Source: Streptosporangium pseudovulgare
GTDB taxonomy: Bacteria; Actinomycetota; Actinomycetes; Streptosporangiales; Streptosporangiaceae
Reading direction: 5' to 3'
NCBI RefSeq assembly: GCF_014648055.1
Contig: NZ_BMQJ01000003.1
Span: 62,001 to 126,000, forward strand
Length of the DNA stretch: 64,000 bases
Shown one piece after another: positions 8,011 through 15,179 of this stretch (within the stretch, counting starts at the first letter, position 1; every line of letters starts with the position of its first letter). A program made the position numbers and the translations under genes. The notes below the pieces were generated by a model. The model did not search any database and was not told where the DNA came from. It saw only the letters and a program-made list of their open reading frames with translations.

Positions 8011-9395
8011 CCTTCCTCACCGGCTGGGGCCGTACCGCGCCGACCCCGGCACGCCTGACCCGCCCCCGCTCCGCCGAGGAGATCGCCGAGCTGGTACGGC
8101 AGGCCCCCGCCCGCGGCGTCGCCGCCCGGGGCCTCGGCCGCTCCTACGGCGACGCCGCGCAGAACGCCGGGGGGCTGGTCTGCGACTGCACCGGGCTGGA
8201 CACCTGGTCCATCGACGAGACCACGGGCCTGGTCACCGCGGGCGCGGGGGTGAGCCTGCACGACCTGATGGCCGCGCTGGTGCCGCGGGGCTGGTTCGTG
8301 CCGGTCACCCCGGGGACCCGGCACGTGACCGTCGGCGGCGCGGTGGCGGCCGACGTGCACGGCAAGAACCACCACGTCGACTCCTCCTTCGGCGCCCACC
8401 TGCGCTCCCTCACCCTGGTCACGGCCTCGGGCGAGACCCGCACGGTCACCCCGGACGGAGGCCGTACGGTCACCCCGGACGGGAGCGGCGGGGGCGATGG
8501 GGGCGATGGCGGCGATGGCGGCGACCTGTTCTGGGCCACGGTCGGCGGGATGGGGCTCACCGGCGTGATCACCGAGGCGGTGTTCCGGTGCGTGCCGATC
8601 GAGACCTCCCGCGTCCGGGTGGACGTCGAGCGGACCCGCGACCTGGACCAGACGCTGGAGACGATGGCCGCCACCGACGACCGCTACCGCTACACGGTCG
8701 CCTGGATCGACCTGCTCGCCAGGGGCGGCCGGATGGGCCGCAGCGTCCTCACCCGCGGCGACCACGCCGCCCGCGACGAGCTGCCGCGCGGCGCCGACCC
8801 GCTGGCGTTCAACCCCGGCCCGGTGCTCAAGGCCCCGCCCTGGGCGCCCAACGGCCTGCTGAACCCGGTGACCGTGCGCGCCTTCAACGAGGCGTGGTAC
8901 GCCAAGTCGCGCCCGGCGACCGGCCTCATCCAGGGCATCGCGCCCTTCTTCCACCCGCTCGACGGGGTGGACGGCTGGAACCGGGTCTACGGCTCGCGCG
9001 GGTTCGTGCAGTACCAGTTCGCGGTGCCGTTCGGGCAGGAGGCGACGCTGCGGCGGATCGTCGCCCGGCTGTCCGCCGAGGGCGTGGTCTCCTTCCTGAC
9101 CGTGCTCAAGCGGTTCGGTCCGGGCACGCCGGGGATGCTGTCGTTCCCGATCCCCGGCTGGACGCTCGCCCTGGACATCCCGGCGGGGCGGCGGGGCCTG
9201 GCCCGGCTGCTGCGCGGGTTCGACGACCAGGTGGCCGAGGCCGGCGGCCGGATCTACCTCGCCAAGGACTCCCGGACGTCGGCCGCGACGGTGGCGGCGA
9301 TGTATCCGCGGCTGGACGAGTGGCGTAGGGTCCGCGACGAGGTGGATCCGGCCGGGGTGTTCCGCTCCGACCTGGCCCGCAGACTGCTGCTGTGA
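8007..9395 (+). CDS. dprE1: Decaprenylphosphoryl-beta-D-ribose 2'-oxidase
   Basis: A 462-aa FAD-dependent oxidase that oxidises DPR to the 2'-keto intermediate for DPA synthesis. The FAD-binding vanillyl-alcohol-oxidase fold shows GLGRSYGDAAQNAGG and TVGGAVAADVHGKNHHVDSSFG. The C-terminal IYLAKDSRTSAAT and YPRLDEWRRVRDEVDP match mycobacterial DprE1. The residue at the benzothiazinone-target cysteine (PIPGWNICVDF in M. tuberculosis) is alanine 388 here (PIPGWTLALDI). A short tandem insertion (TVTPDG twice, then GGD repeats) sits at about residues 148-172. The ATG at 8007 overlaps the ubiA stop. Confidence 0.92.
   Translation: MTFLTGWGRTAPTPARLTRPRSAEEIAELVRQAPARGVAARGLGRSYGDAAQNAGGLVCDCTGLDTWSIDETTGLVTAGAGVSLHDLMAALVPRGWFVPVTPGTRHVTVGGAVAADVHGKNHHVDSSFGAHLRSLTLVTASGETRTVTPDGGRTVTPDGSGGGDGGDGGDGGDLFWATVGGMGLTGVITEAVFRCVPIETSRVRVDVERTRDLDQTLETMAATDDRYRYTVAWIDLLARGGRMGRSVLTRGDHAARDELPRGADPLAFNPGPVLKAPPWAPNGLLNPVTVRAFNEAWYAKSRPATGLIQGIAPFFHPLDGVDGWNRVYGSRGFVQYQFAVPFGQEATLRRIVARLSAEGVVSFLTVLKRFGPGTPGMLSFPIPGWTLALDIPAGRRGLARLLRGFDDQVAEAGGRIYLAKDSRTSAATVAAMYPRLDEWRRVRDEVDPAGVFRSDLARRLLL
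8449..8524 (+). repeat. Tandem repeats inside dprE1
   Basis: ACGGTCACCCCGGACGG occurs twice, 27 nt apart, followed by several 9-nt units of the form GGCGATGGC. Together they encode TVTPDG twice and a run of GGD units, immediately before the conserved LFWATVGGMGLTG. Confidence 0.85.
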
Positions 9396-9498
9396 GGACC
9401 GGCGCCGTACGGGCCGCCGGTCGCCCGGATCCGGTGGGCCCGGGGCCGGTGAGTCCGGGTCCCGCGTGTCCGGGTCCCGAGAGAAGGAGGCTCATCCC

Positions 9499-10245
9499 GT
9501 GAGGAACGCGCTGGGGTCGGTGGACACCGTGCTGCTGCTCGGCGGGCGCAGCGAGATCGGGCTGGCGATCGTCGAGCGGCTGGTCCGCGACGGCGCCCGC
9601 CGGGTCGTGCTCGCCGCCCGGGGCGCCGCCGGGGGGACGCCTCCGGTCATCGGAGACGCCGAGGTGCACCTGGTCGACTTCGACGCCGCCCGCCCGGAGA
9701 CGCACGGCGAGGTGATCGAGACCGCCGCGAAGCTGGTCGGCGACCTCGACGTGGTGATCCCCGCCTTCGGCGTCCTGGGCAGCCAGGCGGCCTACGACGC
9801 CGATCCGGTGGCCGCCGCGGAGGCGGTCGCGGTCAACTACGGCGGGCACGTCTCGGCCGGGCTGTCCGCGGCCCGGCGGCTGCGCGAGCAGGGGCACGGC
9901 ACGCTGGTGGTCCTGTCGTCGGTGGCGGGGGTCCGGGTGCGGCGGGCCAACTTCGTGTACGGCTCGGCCAAGGCGGGCCTGGACGGCTTCGCGCAGGGCC
10001 TGGGCGACGCCCTGCACGGCTCCGGGGCCCGGGTGATGGTGGTCCGGCCCGGGTTCGTCGTCGGCCGGATGACCGAGGGCATGTCCCCGGCGCCGATGTC
10101 GTCCACCCCGGGCGAGGTGGCCGACGCGGTGGTCGCGGGGCTGCGTTCGGGCGCCGAGACGGTGTGGGTCCCCGGGCGGCTGCGGTGGGTGTTCGCGGTG
10201 TCGCGCCTGCTGCCACGGGCGATCTGGCGCAGAATGCCGCGCTGA
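9499..10245 (+). CDS. dprE2: Decaprenylphosphoryl-2-keto-erythro-pentose reductase
   Basis: A 248-aa short-chain dehydrogenase that completes epimerisation of DPR to DPA with NAD(P)H. It has the nucleotide motif LLGGRSEIGLAI, the catalytic serine in VVLSSVAGVR, and YGSAK (YxxxK), and it ends with a basic amphipathic tail typical of DprE2. The GTG at 9499 was chosen over a GTG 33 nt upstream because AGAAGGAGG ends 8 nt before it. It lies about 100 nt after dprE1 on the same strand and is the last gene of the DPA set. Confidence 0.9.
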   Translation: MRNALGSVDTVLLLGGRSEIGLAIVERLVRDGARRVVLAARGAAGGTPPVIGDAEVHLVDFDAARPETHGEVIETAAKLVGDLDVVIPAFGVLGSQAAYDADPVAAAEAVAVNYGGHVSAGLSAARRLREQGHGTLVVLSSVAGVRVRRANFVYGSAKAGLDGFAQGLGDALHGSGARVMVVRPGFVVGRMTEGMSPAPMSSTPGEVADAVVAGLRSGAETVWVPGRLRWVFAVSRLLPRAIWRRMPR

Positions 10246-10305
10246 AACCTGTTCCTTTCTCATTTCGTGTTCCTTTCAAGGAAGGAATTGCGTAGCTAGA
10301 ACACG

Positions 10306-10340
10306 TTGCAGTTATTCGGGGCCGGTCGTACCGTGAGCGC
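10306..10340 (+). promoter_or_regulatory. Leaderless promoter of the nitronate monooxygenase gene
   Basis: TTGCAG at 10306-10311, a 17-nt spacer, and TACCGT at 10329-10334 end 6 nt before the ATG at 10341, where no ribosome site exists. Transcription should start at or next to the A of the start codon. Confidence 0.7.
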
Positions 10341-11459
10341 ATGCGGACACGCGTCACGGACATGCTCGGCATCGAATTCCCGATCTTCGCGTTCAGCCAC
10401 TGCAGGGACGTCGTCGCCGCGGTCAGCCGCGCCGGCGGGATGGGCGTGCTCGGCGCCCTCTACTTCACGCCGGAGGAGCTCGAGGTCGAGCTCGCCTGGA
10501 TCGACGAGCACGCCGGCGGCCGGCCGTACGGGGTCGACGTCGTCATGCCCGCCTCCTACGAGGGGGCCGGCCTCGACGTCGACTCGCCCGAGGAGCTGGT
10601 GGCGCGGCTGCAGGGGATGATCCCCGAGGGCCACCGCCGTTTCGTCGACGACCTGCTCGCCGCGCACGGCGTGGCCGAGCTGCCCGACTCCGAGGCGGGC
10701 GCCGGGAAGGTCCTGCTCGGCTGGACCGACGCCACCGCCCGGCCGCAGGTGGAGGTGGCGCTGCGGCACCCGATCGCGCTGCTGGCCAACGCCCTCGGGC
10801 CGCCGCCCGCCGACGTCGTCGAGGCGGCGCACGCGCGGGGGGTACGGGTGGCGGCGCTGGCCTCCACACCCCGGCACGCGGTCAAGCAGGTCGAGGTGGG
10901 CGTGGACATCGTCGTCGCCCAGGGCACCGAGGCCGGCGGGCACACCGGCGACATCTCCACCATGGTGCTGATCCCGCAGGTCGTGGACGCCGTGGACGTG
11001 CCCGTGCTGGCCGCCGGGGGCATCGGGGACGGCCGCCAGATGGCGGCGGGCATGGCGCTCGGCGCCGAGGGGGTGTGGACCGGCTCCGTCTGGCTGGCCG
11101 TCGAGGAGGCCGACACCCCCGAGCCGGCCCGGCGGCGCATCCTCGCGGCGACCTCCCGTGACACCGTGCGCTCGCGCTCGTGGACGGGCAAGCCCGCGCG
11201 CCTGCTGCGCAACGAGTGGACCGAGGCGTGGGAGGCCGGGGACTCGCCCGGCACGCTGCCGATGCCGCTGCAGTTCATGCTGGTCTCCGACGCCCTGCGC
11301 AGGATCGGCCGGTCCGACGCCGCGGAGCTGGCGACCTTCCCGGCGGGGCAGATCATCGGGGCGATGAACCAGGTGCGGTCCGCCAAGGAGGTGGTCTTCA
11401 CGATGGTCGAGGAGTACATCGAGGCCGTCGAGCGCCTGGGCCGCCTGTCAGACGGCTGA
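10341..11459 (+). CDS. Nitronate monooxygenase family flavoprotein
   Basis: A 372-aa FMN-dependent TIM barrel. FMN/phosphate loops LAAGGIGDGRQ and GAEGVWTGS are clear, and AQGTEAGGHTGD supplies His201, the catalytic base of nitronate monooxygenases. It opens with a conserved domain start (RVTDMLGIEFPIFAF). Related actinobacterial proteins act in lipid or sterol catabolism as well as on nitronates, so the substrate is open; the sterol-type module 4 kb downstream makes the alternative worth noting. It is monocistronic, driven by a leaderless promoter. Confidence 0.85.
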   Translation: MRTRVTDMLGIEFPIFAFSHCRDVVAAVSRAGGMGVLGALYFTPEELEVELAWIDEHAGGRPYGVDVVMPASYEGAGLDVDSPEELVARLQGMIPEGHRRFVDDLLAAHGVAELPDSEAGAGKVLLGWTDATARPQVEVALRHPIALLANALGPPPADVVEAAHARGVRVAALASTPRHAVKQVEVGVDIVVAQGTEAGGHTGDISTMVLIPQVVDAVDVPVLAAGGIGDGRQMAAGMALGAEGVWTGSVWLAVEEADTPEPARRRILAATSRDTVRSRSWTGKPARLLRNEWTEAWEAGDSPGTLPMPLQFMLVSDALRRIGRSDAAELATFPAGQIIGAMNQVRSAKEVVFTMVEEYIEAVERLGRLSDG

Positions 11460-11569
11460 CGGCGCCCGCCGCCCGGGGCATCGCGCCGGCCGGCCGCGAC
11501 GAGGCCGGGCCGCTGGGAGACGGCCCCCGCCGCCCGGGGTCTCGCGGGCCCCTGGGCGTCGGCGGGCGG

Positions 11570-12667
11570 TCAGGTGAAGCGGCGGTAGGTGATGGGCTGC
11601 TGGCCCGCCACCTCGCCGATCTTCACCACCGTCCTCGGGTTCGGGGCGTGGATCATCTTGCCGTCGCCGATGTAGATGCCGCAGTGCGTGGCGGGGTTGC
11701 CGAAGGTGATCACGTCCCCGGGCTGGAGCGGGAGCGTGGCCGGCTTCCCGCTCACCCGGTAGCCCTCGGCCGTGGTGTCGCCGATCTTCACCCCGGCCTG
11801 GTTCAGGGAGTAGTACACGAGCCCGGAGCAGTCGAAGGCGCTGGGGCCGTTGGCGCCCCAGACGTACGGCTTGCCGAGGTGGGTCCGCGCGGCGGACACG
11901 ATGTCGGCCCCGGTCCCCGAACCCGTCACGTACGGCAGGGCCTGCGCGGTGGCGACCCCGCCCCCGCCCCCGCCGCTCCCGCCGCCGGTCCCCCCGGGAG
12001 ACCAGGGCGCGTCGGTGGCCGTGGCGCCGGGCGGTGCGCCGGTCGCCGAGCTGAGCGAGGTGGTGCGGACGGGGGTGCGGTCGGCCGGGATCCACCCGTC
12101 GACGCTGCCGTCCTTGGGCGCGAACTCCTGGCCGGCGGGGACGGGGATGTGGCCGAACGTCGAGGAGAGGTTGTCGATATACCCTTTGATCTTGCCGGTG
12201 GCGGTGGAGATCGCGGTCTCGGCCCTGGTCACGTGCCCCTGGGCGAGGGTGACGGACTGACTGACCGCCCCGCTGATCTGGTTCTCGGTGGCGCGCGGGT
12301 TGCCGCGGTGCCAGTCGAGGAGGGCGGAGCAGACCTCGTCGATGTTGCTCTTGGCCGACTGCACGGCGTCGGCGGCGTCGTCGAGGGAGTCGGCGCAGTT
12401 GCGGAGCGCGTCGCGCAGCGCGTTGCCCGCCTTGGGATAGGCCCTCATGTACCGCACGAACGCGTCGGCCGAGTCGCCGTGCCAGGCCCCGTACACCTGC
12501 CGGCGGATCGCCCCGTCCAGGTCGTCGAACGGCTCGGCGCACTTGGTGGCGGCGTCCCGCCAGCGCTTCGCGACCGCGCGGATCTCCCCGGGGTTCCCGT
12601 TCGCCTTGTTCGCCAGTGCGACCAGCCGGTCCCCGCCCAGGCGCCGCACCGCCTCCATGTCGGTCAT
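11570..12667 (-). CDS. WXG-like/NlpC-P60 secreted peptidoglycan hydrolase
   Basis: A 365-aa protein. Residues 1-175 form a helical WXG100-like region with W62-H63-G64 in AWHGDSADAF. A Thr/Pro/Gly-rich linker (about 200-250) follows, then an NlpC/P60 endopeptidase with Cys280 (FDCSGLVYY), His328 (HCGIYIGDG) and a third polar residue, His340 (MIHAP). There is no Sec signal, so export through a type VII (ESX-like) route is inferred from the WXG region and the partner gene. The ATG at 12667 overlaps the stop of that partner by 4 nt. Likely role: cleavage of peptide stems in the wall. Confidence 0.82.
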   Translation of the reverse strand: MTDMEAVRRLGGDRLVALANKANGNPGEIRAVAKRWRDAATKCAEPFDDLDGAIRRQVYGAWHGDSADAFVRYMRAYPKAGNALRDALRNCADSLDDAADAVQSAKSNIDEVCSALLDWHRGNPRATENQISGAVSQSVTLAQGHVTRAETAISTATGKIKGYIDNLSSTFGHIPVPAGQEFAPKDGSVDGWIPADRTPVRTTSLSSATGAPPGATATDAPWSPGGTGGGSGGGGGGVATAQALPYVTGSGTGADIVSAARTHLGKPYVWGANGPSAFDCSGLVYYSLNQAGVKIGDTTAEGYRVSGKPATLPLQPGDVITFGNPATHCGIYIGDGKMIHAPNPRTVVKIGEVAGQQPITYRRFT

Positions 12668-12969
12668 ACGGCGCGCGTGCCCTTCTCCTGGCCCGGCTCG
12701 GTCTTCCGGATGTTCCTCTCGACGTTGTCCAGGGCGCGCTCCACGTCGCCGAGGCGGCTCGTCCCGGTGCGGACGTCGGCCTCCACGTGCTTCTCCACCC
12801 GGCCGGCCTGGGTGGCCAGCTCCGCGCCCCCGGACAGCTGACCGAAGAGCGAGGCGCCCACCTCCGCGGGGAAGCCCTCGCGGGCGGCCGACAGCTCGCG
12901 TCCCCGCCGGTACGCCAGCCGGCCGAGTTCGAGGAGCACCTGGCGGCTCCACTCGATGTCCGTCGCCAC
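12664..12969 (-). CDS. Small helical partner, WXG100/ESX-like
   Basis: A 101-aa, almost entirely helical protein starting MATDIEWSRQVLLELGRLA. It has no signal peptide and no membrane helix, and its length is that of WXG100 proteins, though the WxG turn is not canonical. It is translationally coupled (4-nt overlap) to the WXG-NlpC/P60 hydrolase, so it probably forms the heterodimeric secretion partner. No other type VII component (EccC, EccB, mycosin) is present in this window. Confidence 0.6.
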   Translation of the reverse strand: MATDIEWSRQVLLELGRLAYRRGRELSAAREGFPAEVGASLFGQLSGGAELATQAGRVEKHVEADVRTGTSRLGDVERALDNVERNIRKTEPGQEKGTRAV

Positions 12970-13207
12970 GATCGGATCCCTTCGCCGTCGTCGTCGCCTT
13001 CGCCGGAGAACGCCTGCGTGTGCCGCCTCCGCCCGACAACCGACTGTTCATGAACCATGCGGCCAACATCACCGGAAATGGATCATATAAGAAGAGATCC
13101 GCTTTTCCCGGCTTCTCCCTGACATGCCCGCCGAACCACCCGGGACCCGGGCCACACCCGAACCGTCCCGTGCCATCGGTCCCGGCTTCCGGAATCGCTC
13201 GGGTGAC

Positions 13208-13460
13208 GTGGAGGTCCCCGTTTTCCCGTCGATCCGCCACCTCAAGCGACAGACTCGTTTCATGGGCATGCCGGAACGGGAGCGCGCCAGAACGCGAGGG
13301 TTCTCCGCCTATGTCGATGCCGCGGTCGAGCGCCGGATCGAGCGGGACCTTCTAGAGGAGGCGCTCCGGGAGAACGAGGCCGCCTGCGGGCCCATACCGC
13401 AGGCGTTGCGCGACGAGGCGGCGGAGCTGTTCCGCTTCCCTCCCTCAGGGAAGCGGTTCG
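13208..13460 (+). pseudogene. Decayed RHH antitoxin
   Basis: The frame contains TRGFSAYVDAAVERRIERD, LLEEALRENEAACGPIPQ and ALRDEAAELFR, clearly related to the RHH antitoxin at 3984 (SGYVAEAVARQIRHHL). It lacks a convincing N-terminal beta strand and its toxin. The frame then stays open, antisense through the PIN toxin at 13445-13849, as far as 13855; that extension reads as a shadow, not protein. Its end is therefore approximate. GTG at 13208 is one possible start. Together with the leftward -10-like TATATG near 13084, this fills the 12970-13444 stretch. Confidence 0.55.
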
Positions 13461-13849
13461 ATCTCCACGGCCGGGGCGACGGCGCGCAGGTCGTCGCCCC
13501 GGTCGGTGACGACGCGCCAGCCGTATCGGATGCCGCACCATGCGACGTGCGCGAGGGGGACGTCGGAGGTGTCGAAGTCGCCGATCTCGTGGGCCTTCTC
13601 GCGGTCGTCGAGAAAGTCGAGGTCCACCGTGGGAGAGCTGGTGAGAAGCATGAGCTGCCAGCGCAGGTCGTGCGGAACGGCGGCGAGGGCCTCCGCGTAG
13701 GCGCTCACCGGGATGAGGAGGGTGACGGTGCCGGAGCGCAACGCGGTGGCGATGAGGGCACGGGCGTAGACGTGCTTTCCCGTCGCCGCGGACGTCAGGG
13801 CGGAAGCGTCGAGAATGCGACCCGAACCGGTCGGTGGGAACGAACTCAC
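13445..13849 (-). CDS. PIN-domain toxin
   Basis: A 134-aa PIN protein. It has RILDASALTSA (first acid), PVSAYAEAL (glutamate), LAHVAWCGIRYGWRVVTDRGDDL (late acids) and a short acidic C-terminus. It starts 12 nt after its antitoxin stop at 13862. The usual third acidic position reads DVPLAHVAW, so the catalytic set may be slightly altered. The 3' end overlaps, antisense, the remnant antitoxin frame on the other strand. Confidence 0.75.
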   Translation of the reverse strand: MSSFPPTGSGRILDASALTSAATGKHVYARALIATALRSGTVTLLIPVSAYAEALAAVPHDLRWQLMLLTSSPTVDLDFLDDREKAHEIGDFDTSDVPLAHVAWCGIRYGWRVVTDRGDDLRAVAPAVEIEPLP

Positions 13850-13861
13850 CGGTAGATGGTG

Positions 13862-14089
13862 TCAGGAGGCGGCGCGATTCCGGTTCAGTTTGAGGGAATC
13901 GGCGGCCCGGTCCAGCTCGGCCTGCGGCAACGGACCCCAGGCGTCCGCGAGGCGGCCCAGGACGGTCAACCGGGCGGCGCGTTCGTCCACGGACCGTTTG
14001 ACGGCCGCCTGCATGGAGATGCCCTCCGCCTCGGCCATGCTTCGCAGGCGGCGGGTCTCGTCGTCGTCGAACCGGATGGTCATCGCCAT
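13862..14089 (-). CDS. RHH (CopG-like) antitoxin
   Basis: A 75-aa protein. MAMTIRFDDDETRRLRSMAEAEG with ISMQAAVKRSVDERAARL is a CopG/VapB ribbon-helix-helix, and the C-terminal helix contains AWGPLPQAELDRAADSL. The ATG at 14089 lies 6 nt after a TAACGT -10-like element, so it may be leaderless; an ATG 6 nt further in is possible. It is upstream of, and presumably co-transcribed with, the PIN toxin. A 10-bp inverted repeat at 14109-14142 is its likely operator. Confidence 0.75.
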   Translation of the reverse strand: MAMTIRFDDDETRRLRSMAEAEGISMQAAVKRSVDERAARLTVLGRLADAWGPLPQAELDRAADSLKLNRNRAAS

Positions 14090-14108
14090 GTCCCCACGTT
14101 AACCGACG

Positions 14109-14142
14109 GGTGATACCGTCGGCCAGCCATTCCGGTATCACC
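14109..14142. promoter_or_regulatory. 10-bp inverted repeat between TA module and echA
   Basis: GGTGATACCG at 14109-14118 and CGGTATCACC at 14133-14142 are perfect arms 14 nt apart. It lies 20 nt upstream of the antitoxin ATG and 44 nt after the enoyl-CoA hydratase stop. It could be the TA operator, the terminator of the upstream gene, or both. Confidence 0.6.
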
Positions 14143-14185
14143 GGCGGGCGCCGTGCCGCCGGTGAGCGCCGGGACGCGACGGCGC

Positions 14186-15001
14186 TCAGCGGCCGTGGTA
14201 GACGGCGGGGCGCTTCTCGCGGAAGGCGCGGGCGCCCTCCTTGGCGTCCTCGGAGCCGATCACCGGCCAGCCGATGGCGTCGGCGACCGCCAGCGCCTCG
14301 GCCTCGGGCAGGCCCAGGGTCTCGCGGTGAGTGCGCAGGATGGCCTGTACGGCCAACGGCCCGCACTCGGCGATCCGGCCGGCGATCTCCAGGGCCTCCT
14401 CCAGCGCCCGGCCGTCCGGGACGACCCGGTTGACCAGCCCCATCTCCAGGGCCTCCCGCGCGGTGACGGACCGGCCGGTCAGCAGCAGGTCCATGGCGAA
14501 GGCGTAGGGGATCTGGCGCGGCAGCCGTACGGCCGAGCCGCCCATCGGGAACAGCGCGCGGCGGGCCTCGAACAGGCCGAGGACGGCCGACTCGGCGGCC
14601 ACCCGCAGGTCGGTGCCGACGAGCAGCTCGGTGCCGCCGGCCACGGCGTACCCCTCGACCGCGCAGACGACCGGCTTCGTCGGCAGGGCGCCGGGGTCGC
14701 GCAGCAGGCCCTTCCAGTGGACGTCGGGGATCCGCGCGGCCCGCTCCCGCACCCGGGGGTCGTCCGAGGGGGCGCCCATGGCCTTGAGGTCGGCGCCCGC
14801 GCAGAACGTCCCGCCCGCGCCGGTCAGCACGGCGACGCGGACATCCGGCTCGGCCGAGACGTAGGCCCAGGCGTCGGCCAGGCCGACCAGCATGTCCGTC
14901 GACAGGGCGTTGCGGGCCTCGGGCCGGTCCATGGTCACCACGACGACGTGCCCGTCGCGCTCGACCCGGCAGTGCGGCGTGCTGATCGGCAGAAGTTCCA
15001 C
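14186..15001 (-). CDS. Enoyl-CoA hydratase, EchA19-like
   Basis: A 271-aa crotonase-fold enzyme. It has the oxyanion-hole segments TGAGGTFCAGADLKAMG and VEGYAVAGGTELLVG, and MGGSAVRLPRQIPYAFAMDLLLTG. These resemble mycobacterial EchA19, a cholesterol side-chain hydratase that is likewise divergent from a FadD gene. The reaction is hydration of a 2-enoyl-CoA. The GTG at 15001 has GGAGG 6 nt upstream. A KstR2-like palindrome lies in the divergent region. Assignment to sterol rather than general fatty-acid oxidation is inferred from neighbours. Confidence 0.85.
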   Translation of the reverse strand: MELLPISTPHCRVERDGHVVVVTMDRPEARNALSTDMLVGLADAWAYVSAEPDVRVAVLTGAGGTFCAGADLKAMGAPSDDPRVRERAARIPDVHWKGLLRDPGALPTKPVVCAVEGYAVAGGTELLVGTDLRVAAESAVLGLFEARRALFPMGGSAVRLPRQIPYAFAMDLLLTGRSVTAREALEMGLVNRVVPDGRALEEALEIAGRIAECGPLAVQAILRTHRETLGLPEAEALAVADAIGWPVIGSEDAKEGARAFREKRPAVYHGR

Positions 15002-15017
15002 GAGGCCTCCGGTCCGC

Positions 15018-15056
15018 TGTCAAGCGCTTGCTCGGTCAGAGTGGGCGGGTTACCCT
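15018..15056 (+). promoter_or_regulatory. KstR2-like operator overlapping the fadD promoter
   Basis: The perfect palindrome CAAGCGCTTG at 15021-15030, with flanks, fits the KstR2 consensus AnCAAGnnCTTGnT at all fixed positions but the first. TTGCTC at 15028-15033, a 17-nt spacer and TACCCT at 15051-15056 form a rightward promoter whose -35 lies in the palindrome. Confidence 0.6.
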
Positions 15057-15068
15057 GCCCATGCATAT

Positions 15069-15082
15069 GAGAACAGATTCTC
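15069..15082. promoter_or_regulatory. Second symmetric site upstream of fadD
   Basis: GAGAA-CAGA-TTCTC, 5-bp arms, lies in the 5' leader of the rightward operon. It partly resembles the KstR consensus TnnAACnnGTTnnA, with three mismatches. A related half, GAGAACGTGATTC, lies at about 15122-15134. Confidence 0.35.
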
Positions 15083-15179
15083 GTTCCATCTTCCCCGTAT
15101 CACCAGAGGTTTCATCGATAACGAGAACGTGATTCACTTTGGCGGTCCGGGCCTTTCTCATTCTCGGGAAGGATCTGCG

